Positions 12,393 through 24,589 of a stretch of 64,000 nt of DNA are shown here, piece after piece; the stretch's first letter is position 1; each line of letters starts with the position of its first letter. Both the position numbers and the translations under genes were made by a program. Location: positions 52,557,149 to 52,621,148 of the forward strand of contig NC_066396.1 in assembly GCF_013377495.2 (NCBI RefSeq), written 5' to 3'. Under the pieces are notes generated by a model. The model worked only from the letters and a program-made list of their open reading frames with translations. It searched no databases and was not told the DNA's origin. Source of the stretch: Cygnus atratus. Its lineage: Eukaryota; Chordata; Aves; Anseriformes; Anatidae.

Positions 12393-15127
12393 GGAGAGAA
12401 AGTAGAAACAAAAATTTCCCCCAGGAGATAACATGGTATAACCGAAAAGTTTTCTACCAGGCTGAGTGGCCCGATGAAGGCTTGCTGGTAGCGGTGGTAC
12501 TGAACAGCCTCACTCACCTCCATCGACAGTGTCAGGAGGTGCTGTTATACCATTTAGCTTTGCATTACGTCTGGAAGCTCCCCAGTGCTGCCCCGGGAGT
12601 GTTCATGTCAGCACAGTGGATAGAGCCAGGCTTTGCCCTCCCAGAAGGAATCTAAAGATGCTGCTGTTGAACCTCCAACCAAATGGCTAATTCTCCTTTA
12701 ATTTTACAAATCTTTCTAATCTTGGTGTAAACGTCTGACTTCAATTTATAGCCGTTGGTTCTCATTGTACCTTCCTCTGCTTGATTAAGCAGCCCTTCAG
12801 GATCCAGAGTTTTCTCTCCCTGAGAAGCAGCTTTACACGGCAGTCATGGCCTCTTTAGTTCCTTCTTGAACAGCTACACAGATTGAGCTCTCCACTTCTC
12901 TCAGTGCTGGGCATCTGCTCTGATCCTGACATCAAAAGTCCCTTCTAGTTCTCTCAGTGTCCCTGCTCAGGGACATTTCAGTCACCTTTACAGGACTGTG
13001 AGCTCAGATGCAGTATTACACCTTTGGTTTCCTTCACAGCCAGAACAGAGGATTACACTTCTTGTGGGCTCCACACCCCCAAGGACGGATGGCCTGATGG
13101 ACTTTGAGTTCCCTGAGCTTCTTTTCACCACAGGCTATGAAGATAAGGGGTTGTGTTATTTCTGCTGGCACCAAGTTGAAATAAGTTGTTCACTGCTGGC
13201 CACCCGAGCACTGTGGAAGGTCTGGTTCTTGTAGGAAGACCTGGTTCTTGCATCGTAGCCAAAATCTTCTCCCAAACCCATGAAAAACACGGTGGTGAAA
13301 CAATCGGTATGAGCCTACACTTGGCTGTTTGTAAAAACTGGACGAGTCGCTCTGTGTCATTTATTATCTGCCTAATAGCAGAGCATAATGACCCTGGCCA
13401 AAATCAGGGCTCCCAGCATCCACACTGTATTGTATTGTGGGAGACGCGTGCTGTCTTGGAAAACAAGACAAAACAGACAGGAGAAAGCCCAGAAAGGAGG
13501 AGTGAGCTCAACAAGTTGGTGATGAAATGATTGGTTTTGACTGCCCTTGGCACCACTACAGGCTGCTCGCATCCAGCCACAGTACTGCCACGCTGGAGCA
13601 CACCTTGCCAGCTGTGCCTGGAGAGTTCTCTACATGCATGGTTTTCAGTCTCTCTGTGGGCAGTGTACCCTTGATAGTTTGCAGTTAACGCCATCGCCCT
13701 CCTGGAAGTAATTAGGGGTTGACACATCTACAGCAAGTTCCTAAGCTGGGCAGGACCGTGGGCGATCACAGTAGGCGTTGTGCTCAGAGTGCAGCAGCAC
13801 AATGTACCCATAACAAGGTGATCTATTGGGAAGTCTCACCGGTGAGCAGGGAGCAGTAAGCTGTTGAGTGCGACAGCTGCGCAGAGGTAATACCCTGGGT
13901 TTTCATCCACGTGGTGCTCTAATGAAGCAGACAGCACGTACGTGTCTGCAGCTTGTGTCTAAATGCAGGATTCAGTCCCTGTGCTGGGACAGGTGCACCA
14001 CGTGTAAATCACACCGGGTGCCGGCTGGTGGCTGGGAGTGCTTTGGTGTAGCTTAGGTGAGCAGCAGCCCCTCTAGGCTGCAATGTGGGGAGTGAAAATG
14101 GGGGTCATCCTGCTCCTCTCCCACCTGTGTCCAGGGAGAGCTTCTGCTCCCTCTCAGGTGCAGTGCTGTCTCTATTGCCCACGGAGGTCTTGGTCTGAGG
14201 ATCTTCCTGTACAGTACTAGCTTAGTCCTCATTGTGGCAGTATGCAAACACCTTGCTATCCCGTGATCTCTGGATGATACAATGTGGTTTGTTTAGCTGA
14301 CTTAAGATATCACTGAAGTCAGCTGCCTGTCCTGTCTCTTGACGAGGAGTTGCTACACCTGAAATGACGCAGCACATCCATATTTCACTGGAGCATTCAC
14401 AGTTCAGCTTGCACCACCGATGCACCTGAAGCTGCATTAAAACAACCAGGCTATCAGGTACACACCTTATTATGTCCCGGAGTGTTAGATCATGCAGGAA
14501 GTACTTGGCAGAGAAGGAAAATGAACCAGTCTCTTCCAAATCACTGCCTAGATCCACTTTCTATCTTAGAGAAAATATTTCATTACAGTGCGTCAGCTGC
14601 ACTGATTTTGAGTGATTTCAGTTTCGTTGGCTCCAAAGCAATTTTAGCACTGGCCAAAGCAAAAGCAATTATGGAGCCTATGCCTGGATGTATTCCGAGA
14701 CCAGTATAAAATATAAAAATCTTAGCAAAGCTCTGACTTGTACTCTTTCAGATGTTATGGTTTTGTTTGTTTGTTATTTTTTTTTCTTCCTGTGCAGCTA
14801 ATTATTCCAAGAACAGGTGGTAGGGGAGAGGGTGAATACATCTGTAGAGACATGTTCCATCTCAGTCATTTAAGCAGCAATTAGTTGTAATCTCTCCTAA
14901 TTTATTAACTTGTACAGGGTCTGGTATCACAAAATATTAATAAGAGCTGGACAGGGAATTCATTGGCAACAGTCTATCTGTATGCTTTTAATTGAACTTC
15001 TCTCCCAGCTGATTCATCTTATTAGATTGTAGTGGTAGTACAATTTGAAGACACTCTGCTGTGTAAACTGATGTGACCTCACCTATTTTACTCTGGCTTT
15101 ATTGTCACTGGGGACTCTCTGTACTTC

Positions 15128-15197
15128 CTTTTTGTTCTTTGGGACCATTTTCACTTTGGGGACCATTTTTTTTGTTCTTTTGGGACCATTTTCACTT
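15128..15197. repeat. Imperfect local tandem duplication
   Basis: TTTTTGTTCTTTGGGACCAT followed by TTTCACTT appears at about 15129-15156. It recurs at about 15168-15197 with one extra T. A partial GGGGACCATTT copy lies between the two. This looks like replication slippage or segmental duplication of about 40 bp in non-coding DNA. Confidence 0.8.
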
Positions 15198-18100
15198 CAC
15201 AGCTCAGGTGTGAGGTATTGATTTCTTGTGCTAGTGGCAGGCAGAAAAACATGGAGAAGCACAGGGCAGGATCCAGCCAGGGCCCTGGAGGAGGAAGACA
15301 TGTAACTATGAACCAGCAGGGTCTAATTCTGTCCTTAGGTTTGCAGGACAGGGCTCAGAAGGGACACAGGCAGTCAGATGTACACACTGGATACAAGGAC
15401 TTACAGCACCTGGTAAGGTCTCACGTACCACATGTGCTGCTCTGCTCTGCTCTGCCTGCATGGTACTACCTCCTCACCACTGCTCAGCACCTTTCTTTGG
15501 GCATTTCTGGTCTTTCTTCTTGCAATTAACTCTGTTTTTTCCTGCTACATATGGATGCCAGCAACCATTCGAGATGCTGCTGGGCTGGTGCTTCTATACA
15601 GATGTCCTAAATGTAACGGGAAGAATTTTCCAAGGACCTAGAAGCACCTTTATTGATTTTTTTGTCTGCACTATTGACTAGCCACAAAAATGGGGCAAGG
15701 AGGGTATGTGGGGGAGATAATCTAAAAGATGGAGCAGACCTGAAAGATACGTGATTCATAAGTTTCACCAGCACTGGCATTCAGTCCGTGGGATTTCAGT
15801 GCTCACCATGTGGAAAATGTTTAGGGAGTGAGACCCCACTCTTGGTGGTAGTACACCATTGTTGGTTGCTGCCTTAGTCCATCCATTTTAGACATCCTTG
15901 ATGATGTTTACTGGGACACAGATTTCTCACTGCCAATGCACTTTGCTGACGTATCTTAACCTTTGTGGCCCTTTCCACCACCTTCTTTGTCCTGGGCTCA
16001 AAGCAGAAGCAGCGTTTAACGTATGTGAGGAAGTTTTGTACCCCCTCCAGAAGTGCTGACTGTAAAAGGGCACAGGACTTTTATCTTCTCTCCCAGCTGA
16101 GTGCTACTTGTAGATTCTGATGGAAAGCACATGAGAAAGTTGCTCACAGCTGCAAGGGAGTCTTGTCACCTAAGACCTTTCCCACAGTTATTGTCACGTT
16201 GCCTTAGAAGAAGCCTCCATCATGAGCATAGGAACAGTGGGGACTAAAAGTGGAGGAAATCTTGGTAAGTCTGTGAGTCCCAAGTGAAAATTACCAGGGA
16301 TATGACACTGCATTGCCTCTTAGCAGCTGCCTTGGCTTCCCATGGCTCTGGTACCCTCCTGGTGATGGTAATAGAAGGGGCTGGAAGATGGTGACCACTG
16401 TTGGGAAGGAGGAGGCTCACAAATGCATCCAGCAGGCTGGTCCTGCTGGGAGCTGGAGGATGCTGCTCAGTGTCTGTGGCCACCTCCACTACAGCAGGGT
16501 CGTGGCTCTGGGGGTCTCCGTCTCTCCTTCTGTCTGTTTTAAGTGCTTGGAAGCTGCAGACTGCTGCCTGCCACTGCTGGAGCACAGGGTACAGTCAGGG
16601 TTATTGCTGGAGAGCACAAATATCCCTTCTTTCAATCCACCTCCTGAAAGCCTTACCCTCTGACAGCGCTGAAGAGCAGCACCCTGCATTCCCTCTGCTG
16701 GAAATGGCTGGTGAGCAAACTCACCGGCTGAGGGAGCAGGGCTGGGAAATAAATGATCAACACCCTGGAAAAGCTCTCGGCTGATGCATTACCTTTTGTG
16801 TAAGCACTTACTTCAGCGTGCGCTCCAACTTTGGAAACGGGATAGGGGAACCCAAACAAACAGTGGCGGTCGCCTCAAGAATATCCTGTTCTAGGGACTT
16901 CCTTAGTTTGGTTACAGGCTTTGTTATTTCCTTTTATGTGCTTTAAGCCTATTATTTGCAAATGTTTCCACACCCATGTGTTATTATGAAGGCAGAATCA
17001 CCCAGCTGCCCATCCACCAAGCCATCCAGTGTTGGAGGCATAGCCGTAAGCCCCGTTGGTGACTGCTCGTTCTGAAATGGAGGTCTGATCCTCTTCCCTT
17101 TCTCAGAGGCAGTTTGCACCCACAAATATTTCTGGGCAAGGGTGTTAATTTCACCTCATCACTGCATATTCACCTTCTGGGAAGTTCAGGTGCTACCCTG
17201 GCACATAGCACGTCAACACCAGGTCTAGCTGCTGCTTTCCTTGCTGTTCACTCTCCAGTGGTGAGTTAGCTGCCCAGGGTTTCCTACAGAGCCCAGCCAA
17301 GTAACACCTGTGAGGACAAAAGCGCCTGTTTGTCTCTACCTCACTTTCTTCTGAAGCCACAAAAGTCCATCTGAAGAACAGTGACAGCATCTCACTTAGG
17401 ATATCTCCTTTATGACCTTTCCATCGCGCCAATCCAGTGGAGCAGATACGCCTTCCATTTCCGTGCCAGTAGGTGGCATTGCTTACTCTCTTAAACGCCT
17501 AAAAGTTTAGCAAACTTTCGGCCTCGCCTTCGCAGGTACCTTGCTGGAAAGTCATACAGCCGTTCCCAACACTGCAACAGCATCGGAACCCTATGTCTGA
17601 AGTCAAGCTGGATGTCAGGTTGGTTTCTAACCACCAGGAACGAAGTCCCATGAGCATCTTCCTGCTGGAATTACAGGGGCAGAAAAACTAGGTAGTTTTA
17701 TGCCGTAGGTAAATTTATGAACTTGGGTGGCATGGTGTGGTTACTTGTGTTGTTAAAGAGCTGCAGTCCACGACCTTGTCACTTCTACGGTGGCTCACTA
17801 AGAATGAAGGCAGTCTGCTCAATGGAGCTGGGTGCCAGCAATTACAGCGCCGTCCTGCGCTGGGCTGCAATTGTGGTTGCAATCCTGTCCTGTGTTACTC
17901 CATGGCACAGACTGCCAAAGATGTGACTGTGCCATCTCTCTTCCCAATGGACAGCCATTTCCTGTCCTGGAAATAAAGCATATGGGACACCGTTTCTCTA
18001 TCATAAATAGACTAGGGGGAGGTTTCCAAGTGGATGTTGAAAGTTCCTGGTTTTGACACTGCGAACGCAACTTTGCTGAGAATCAGCACTCCAGGAAAGG

Positions 18101-21100
18101 GAACTTGGCAGGGCAGGGACGGCGATGGTGCCATTGCAGGAGACGAGTGTCTACAGGCTGTTGGGAGAGAAGGGGCATATGAGGAGAAAGGCAAGCAGCA
18201 CAAAGGCAATTGGAAGTCGGAGTGGTGAAACTTCCAACTGTTGTCCCGCATCCAGGAAAAAAACACTCAGACATATACATTATTCCAGGGAAAGCTTCAG
18301 GGTCTCCTGACTCTTTGCTGGCAGGGAGTATCCCGGAGGACTTTACCAGCAGCCAGCACCACTCGATTAGATTTATGAGCAGAAGATGTATCCTCAGCCC
18401 ACGCATGAGGGGCCTACTGAAGTTGACAGAATACATTAAATGTAATGCCTGAGATTGCCCTGGACACCCGTCTCTGAAACAAGGGGCTAACTGTTGTGTC
18501 TCTCATCCTGACACAGGGAAGTGAAGGTCAAAGCACAACTTTTTAACCAACTGTGTCTGTACCATCACCCAGATCAACAGGATAAGGTATCCCATTGCAA
18601 CATCTGGTGTGCCTTGAACGTGCTGATGAGAGATTGTGCAGTTCACTGGCTTGCTCTGAGGGGACTCTCTGGGCAGAGAACAGCCTGTAGCAGAAGGGGA
18701 AACAAGCTCAAGTCAGCCCTGGAGAACAGCACAATCATGGGGCATGGGGAAAGTTTGACAAGCTGGTCAAAGCCCAATGTTTTGCTATCTGTTAATGCTC
18801 TCTGCTTCTTGCTGTCAGGATGATGTACTGCACATACCATTGATCTGGCTCCAGTAACCAAGATGACTCTGCCTTTCTTTGCATGGCAGGCAGACCACTA
18901 TTTTCTCAGCTATGCATGGCATCTGACACAAATATGGGATGCATTTGATGCCTCATACATGCTAGCCATGGCAAAGCAAACAGGCTGCTCTTGGTTCTGT
19001 AGTGATCTCCCTCTCCCACCATGTGCTGTACCCATCTTCTGATTAGAAAAGACTAGTTGGAGGGTCTACTGTTTCAGGAGTTGGAACAGACATAATGGAC
19101 CAAAGTCTGTATGGTCCCTCCTGTACAGGTGGAGCAAAGAGAGGCCACCCTAGGCCTTGATGCCATAGGAGTGGAGTTTGTCTGGTGCAGGAGGCTGAGC
19201 CACATGGAAAGCACCCCATCGCCAAGACCGTAGGGCACATACAGTGACTCTAGGCCACTTCTCTCAATACCCACATCTGAAAGGTCTTCTGTTCTACCTC
19301 ATCCCTCATGCTGCTGACTGGAGCTGGAGATGTTGGCCTCTGAACACCAGCTATGCAACAAGAGCAAGGCCTGGAGAATACATTTCCTGATCAGATGACC
19401 TCTGCTAAATACCTTTCAGTTTGTATCATAATATCCCTTTGTCCCAGACAGAAGACTCCTGAATGAAGAATATAATTAGCATCAGACAATGCTCACTGTG
19501 GATTAAAAGACTTTCAATTCCATTGTATATTAATTCTATAGAGCCAACTTAGATTACTCTTTCATGATTTATTTTTAAATTGCTGCAAAGCACTGGAACT
19601 TATTCTTCTTGGAAAGTGACGTATGACTAGATGTGAGATGTTCTCACAGAGGGCGTCAGGTTGTCTTCTCACGTAGCGGCTTTACCATTTTTGGTTGCAG
19701 TATCTTACGGAAAATTTGAGGATGATTCAGGTTCTCAAACACCATTTTAGATATTCTGGAGTGTTCAAACCCTCTATCCAGAACAGGTAAGTCTAGTACG
19801 GTCCACAGGGTTCATGAGTTACTGACTGCAAGGCATGGCTTTAGTAGCTGGCTCCTCTGCAATGCAATACAGATTATTTCTTGCATATTCATGTGTCAGG
19901 GTTGTTCTCTAATACTGGAACAGCTTAGTGGAAATTAGTCCCTTGGGCTAATCGTCAGCTCATCACTTGCTTACTCAATGTCATGCCCACAGCATCTCAG
20001 CCAGGATGGACTTGCATAAGAAGAAGAACAGAGAACAAGAAAGGCTTGTATGGTAAAAAAAAAAACAAAAAACAAAAAACAAAACAAACAATTGGTTTAA
20101 ATAAATCAATGAATGTACATGTTGTCTGGTTTGACAATAAGAAATAACATAAACCTCTGTTTCACTTGTGCAATCAAGGAGCTGACAGCCAAGTAAAGGG
20201 CAGACCATGCTTCAGCAGAACTTTTTTTTTTTTCCAAAAGATACCTCTGCATTCTTCCTCCTCTCTCTCTTTTTCTGCCTCTCCTTTCTCCCCTCCATCC
20301 CTTCCTCCCCCCTTCTCCCTCCCTTCCCTGCAATTAGGAAATTCCATTCCTCCACCTGTGGCCATGACGGCTTTGGCTGCAAATTTCACAGGTCAGACTG
20401 ACCCTGGCTGGCCAGTTCCTCTGACTGAGAGCATCCTCCAGGGAGCACAGACCAGCTGTGGAGGCACAAAACACATGGCGCCTCCTCCATGGACATGTCT
20501 GGGGCCCTGCTCTGCTGTTGGCAGCCCTTTCTCAACTCAGCTTTTAGTCTTGCGGGGTATGTCTTCGCTGGTGTGATGTACACTTGCTGGGACAAAATTA
20601 GCCCTGAAGTAGTGAGGAGCTGAGAAGAGTTCAGGTGCCGTAGTGCTGAGTTGCTGCTGCATGCGGAGATCCCAGTCCTGGTTGTGTACCATGCAGCCCC
20701 AGTTGTACAGCTTCTAGTAGTGGTCAGCCTCTGCTAACAGAAGCCACATTTGTGTTGACTGCGGTATAGGGAGGAGATAACAACGAAGGACGAAAAGAGG
20801 GCTCTTTACTTGCTCATACCGTGCAAGCCTGTGTTTTGTGAATTCAGAGAATGATTCTTCCTGAATAAATTAAAAATAACTTTTTGAAAGAAAAATACAC
20901 TCTGCAGTCTTTCCTCCTGTTCAAGACAAACTAAGCCTAGGATTTAGGGTCAAAACTGATCACCTGTCCACAAGCTTTGGGAGATTTTGGATTGTGTCTC
21001 AGATGTGGTTGGAGCATGTTACTTTCATGAAACGGAAGGCCACAGAGGAAGAACTGGCAATGCAAAGCCTCTGAAGGATGGCAGTGCTGGAGAGGCTTGT

Positions 21101-21279
21101 TGGTGCTTTGCTGTGGCTTGAACATCTTTCCTGCTATGAGGAGAGAGAAGGTGTGTAAGCAAGTTTCAGGCTCTTTATTTGTTTCCAAGTGTCTGTGCTG
21201 CCTGCAAAGCACCACCAGGAGCAGGAGAAAGAACTGAGGATATACAGGACTTTAGGACTGTGCTTGGTACCTGACAGTG

Positions 21280-21327
21280 AAAAAAAAAAAAAAAAAAAAA
21301 CCAACAACAACAAAAAAAAAACAACCC
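21280..21327. repeat. Poly(A) run with A/C-rich tail
   Basis: A run of 21 A residues is followed by CCAACAACAACA and a second A-run. No target-site duplication or retroposed gene copy could be recognised next to it, so I treat it as low complexity. Confidence 0.85.
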
Positions 21328-24107
21328 AGGAGCACAAGAGGGCGTAAAATGACAAATTGTTCTGAGATGTTCTGCACACATCCCTGAAACGCTGTGCGAC
21401 AATTGGATTAGCAGCCAGCGGATATCTCTTCATTAAAAAGGAGACAGAGTAATAAGCTGGTCGGAACATGCCACAGAGAGAGTGGCCGTGTGTTTCCTTG
21501 CAGGTCTAGTCAATGAATCCCAGAGCTCTTCTATTTATATCCTGTGAGCGAGCACCGGCGTCAGCCTGAGGTGTGCCGGATGCTGCTCGCTGTGTGGGGC
21601 TGGAACCTGGAGGCGCCATCTGAGGCTGCGGTCCTGCTTTCTAGGCACGTTCCCAGCACATAGTGAAGGGCTTCTGCAGCCTGCACGAAGCCCAGTGTTC
21701 CTTGGGCACAAAACCAGCCACCCAGCTTCCTATCAAACCATGCCTTGAATGGGTTTAAATTGGGCTTCAGGGCTTTCTCCTTCAATTCAGGAGCGAATCT
21801 TTCCAAGACCGTGTTAGTTATTGGTTAGGGGTAGCCATCACTCTTTTTCAAGGAGCTGTGTGCTTTCAGGGGTGTGTGAGAGTGCACATGTTATATCCCT
21901 GAGATTGCTCTCCTAGAAAAAACAATTGGCCAAGATCCTCAGCTGTGCAGTGCTGCAGACCAAAATGTGTCTTCTACAGTGTTTGGCAGATGAAAAACCC
22001 AAGGGATGAAACTGAAGCATAGCAAACTGTTTAGGCTTTTAAAAGGGTGTTTAGAGTACCAGAACAGGAGAAACTCTTACAAGATATTTTGTCCATAACA
22101 AATACTAGCTGACCTCACCAGCACCAGAGTTTTGAGTGACTGACGTCTTCTGGATGAAGTTTGAAATTGGGGTCTGTCCCCTGCTTTCCTTTCTTCTTCC
22201 AGGGGTCACATCGTATAATCCTTATAGCACCAATTTAGGACTGCATAATTGTATTTCAGATTTGGGGGTCACCATTTCTTTAACAGCTCACCACAAATAG
22301 GTATTGACTCACAGACCTGCAGACCTGATGTGCCGTTTCCTGAGGCCTGCATGGCAAGTGTCCGAGAAAAGAAATAAAACAAAGTTATTCCAGATAGGTT
22401 TGCAATCTCAATATTGAATGTGGTGTCTGAGCTAAAGGTAGTAAAGCTAAAGGGGGTTACTCGCTTTAAGATAGGGATTTCTTTCTTCAGGTATCTTTAA
22501 GACTTAAGCTGTGTTTTATCTCCAGTGTAATAAGCTGTCTGTAGTTAGTTGGCTGATGATGAGATCTTGGTGGCTGAGGGAGAGGTACAGGTTAAAGGTA
22601 TTGATTGTCCCCGTTGGAATAAGCTCTCCTGCAGCAAGTGACCTTTTCTGAGGCAAAAGCATATTAAGAAATATTTCTGAACTTCTTAGCTTGCATTAAT
22701 TTCAGCAAATAATGAAGAAAATTTAAAATAGCTCAGGAATAGCAATATGTTTCATAATTTGCGTAATATTGTCTTTTTCCTAACTGTACACTAGGGATGA
22801 ATGGTAGAAATTTGTGTTCTATTGCATAATTAACCAATTCATGCTGTTCTTTCCTGATTTTTCATGAGTTTGGAGAGTTCTGCAGAACAATGATGGTCTT
22901 CTGCTTGGAGATTTTTCTTCCTTTTTTGCACATCACTGCTTGTGATAGGGACTTACAGGAATAACACCAATTCCTTAATTTTGACTTTCTCTTTCCTGTC
23001 AGTAGCAACCAAGAGGCTTGCTCCTTTATCTTTCATATCAAATGATATGTGTGTTGGAGCTGCAGATTCTTTTTCCTTTTTAAGCATTTCCCCCAACTTC
23101 ACCTGATGTACCAGAAATATCCTTGGGCTCTTTGTCGAGGGCATGGAAAATCAGTAATGGATCTCCCAGAGCTGTGTGTATTTTTAACTCATATGTCTTT
23201 AGACCCAACCTGGAACGTGAAGGGACTCAAATACTTTTCCTGCTGACAGTTCCCTCTTTAATGAGTCGTTGCCTGCTTCTGATATTGTCTACTAATGCTG
23301 AGTTCTTCCAGAATGGTTAACATATTTAGGTGAATAGTTTTGCAATAAATGGATGTTAAGTGTTCAGACTCTCTAAGAAAATTTGAAATCTCTTGGCCAT
23401 GGCATGAGATCTGTGTCTTGACACCCTTGTTCATGCAGCAGGAGCACTCTCTGAGTTGGACTGGGCCCTGAAATTGCTTTGTTTTCTTGTTCATTGAATG
23501 TCATGTGTCATCCCAGAGACATAACTGGAACTTTCCTCTGACAGAATTAACTGAACAGTTCTTAGAGCCTGTGTTTGTCTTTCTGGGGCTGAATTGTATT
23601 CTCAAGGGATAAGGAGCAAGGGAAAATGTAATAAGTGATGGCCACAAGTTGGTGGTATGGACTTGAGTAGGTGGAGGAATAGCAACAGTATCATCTTTGT
23701 CCCAGAGAGTTGTTCGATTTGACTCTCTTGGGGTTTACAGGGCTAAACATGTGAGTGGGAAGGGCTGCAAAGCTGGCTGTCTGCCATGGCACTCTCTGGG
23801 GCCTGACGGGGATTAAAGTGGTGAGTACTGCTCCTTTACCAGGGGGACAGTGAACCATGCAACCACACAAGATGCGATACTCAGACTCTCTTTTCCTTCT
23901 TGTTTCTCTCAGACCAAACTGTGTGCTGGGTTTTTAGTCAACTAAAGTCTTACTTACAAGTGTGATGAGTTTGCAGTTGGCATGCAGCTAAATGCTTCAC
24001 TGTGAGAACTGTATGCTGCATCAGGGCATTTCCATGTAAAAGCTTAGTGCACCCTGGAGGCCCTGCTTGAAATCCATGATAAGGTTTCACAGTGAAGGTA
24101 TCAGATA

Positions 24108-24567
24108 ACCATGGAATCGTATAATCATAGAATATCCCGAGTTGGAAGGGTCCCGTAAAGATCATCGAGTCGAACGCCTGGCACCACACAGGTCTACCCA
24201 AAGTTTTAGACCATGTGACTAAGTCCACAGTCCAATCGCTTCTTAAATTCAGACAGGCTTGGTGCAGTGACTACTTCACTGGGGAGCCCGTTCCAGTGTG
24301 CGACCACCCTCTCGGTGAAGAACCTCTTCCTGATGTCTAGCCTAAACCTCCCCTGCCTCAGCTTGACACCATTCCCATGGGTCCTATCACTGGTGATTAA
24401 GGAGAATAGGTCACCTGCCTCTCCACTCCCCCTCGTGAGGAAGTTGTAGACTGCGATGAGGTCCCCCCTGAGCCCCCTCTTTTCCAGGCTGAACAGGCCA
24501 AGTGACCTCAGCTGCTCCTCATACGTCTTCCCCTCTAGGCCGTTCACCATCTTCGTCGCCCTCAACC
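24108..24567 (-). mobile_element. CR1 retrotransposon 3' fragment, minus strand
   Basis: This is a CR1 LINE inserted in reverse. The octamer-like tail (ATAATCATAGAAT) is at the low-coordinate end, followed by the 3' UTR and then the ORF2 end. Read on the minus strand it contains LEGKTYEEQLRSLGLFSLEK, the LRGDLIAVYNFL block, RFRLDIRKRFFTERVVAHWN, and then LPSEVVTAPSLSEFKKRLD. These are the conserved carboxyl residues of CR1 ORF2. It belongs to a different subfamily from the two forward copies upstream and looks less decayed, because the ORF2 end is open for over 120 codons. It is 5'-truncated. Confidence 0.94.
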
Positions 24568-24589
24568 AAATTAGTTCCCACCATAACAC
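24206..24589 (-). pseudogene. CR1 ORF2 carboxyl-terminal remnant, open frame
   Basis: About 127 codons are open without frameshift or stop, covering the region after the reverse-transcriptase domain of CR1 ORF2. Conserved blocks are FFTERVVAHWNGLPSEVV and SLSEFKKRLD near the end. The endonuclease and reverse-transcriptase catalytic parts are absent, so the fragment cannot mobilise itself. The first 10 or so residues probably come from flanking DNA. I regard it as a dead-on-arrival insertion and not a host gene. Confidence 0.85.

Larger units (their letters stand above)
10039..24107. other. Long intergenic stretch, no gene recognised
   Basis: There is no recognisable exon, RNA gene or LTR pair. 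The longest frame (minus strand, 10782-11330) sits in a GC-richer patch and has low-complexity composition with no domain. An AATAAA with a T/G-rich follower is at 10600-10605. Simple repeats are a TTTGG array at about 12308-12392, an imperfect local duplication at about 15128-15197, A-rich tracts at 20057-20090 and 21280-21327, and a C/T-rich run at about 20221-20335. All other open frames look like chance. Confidence 0.5.
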
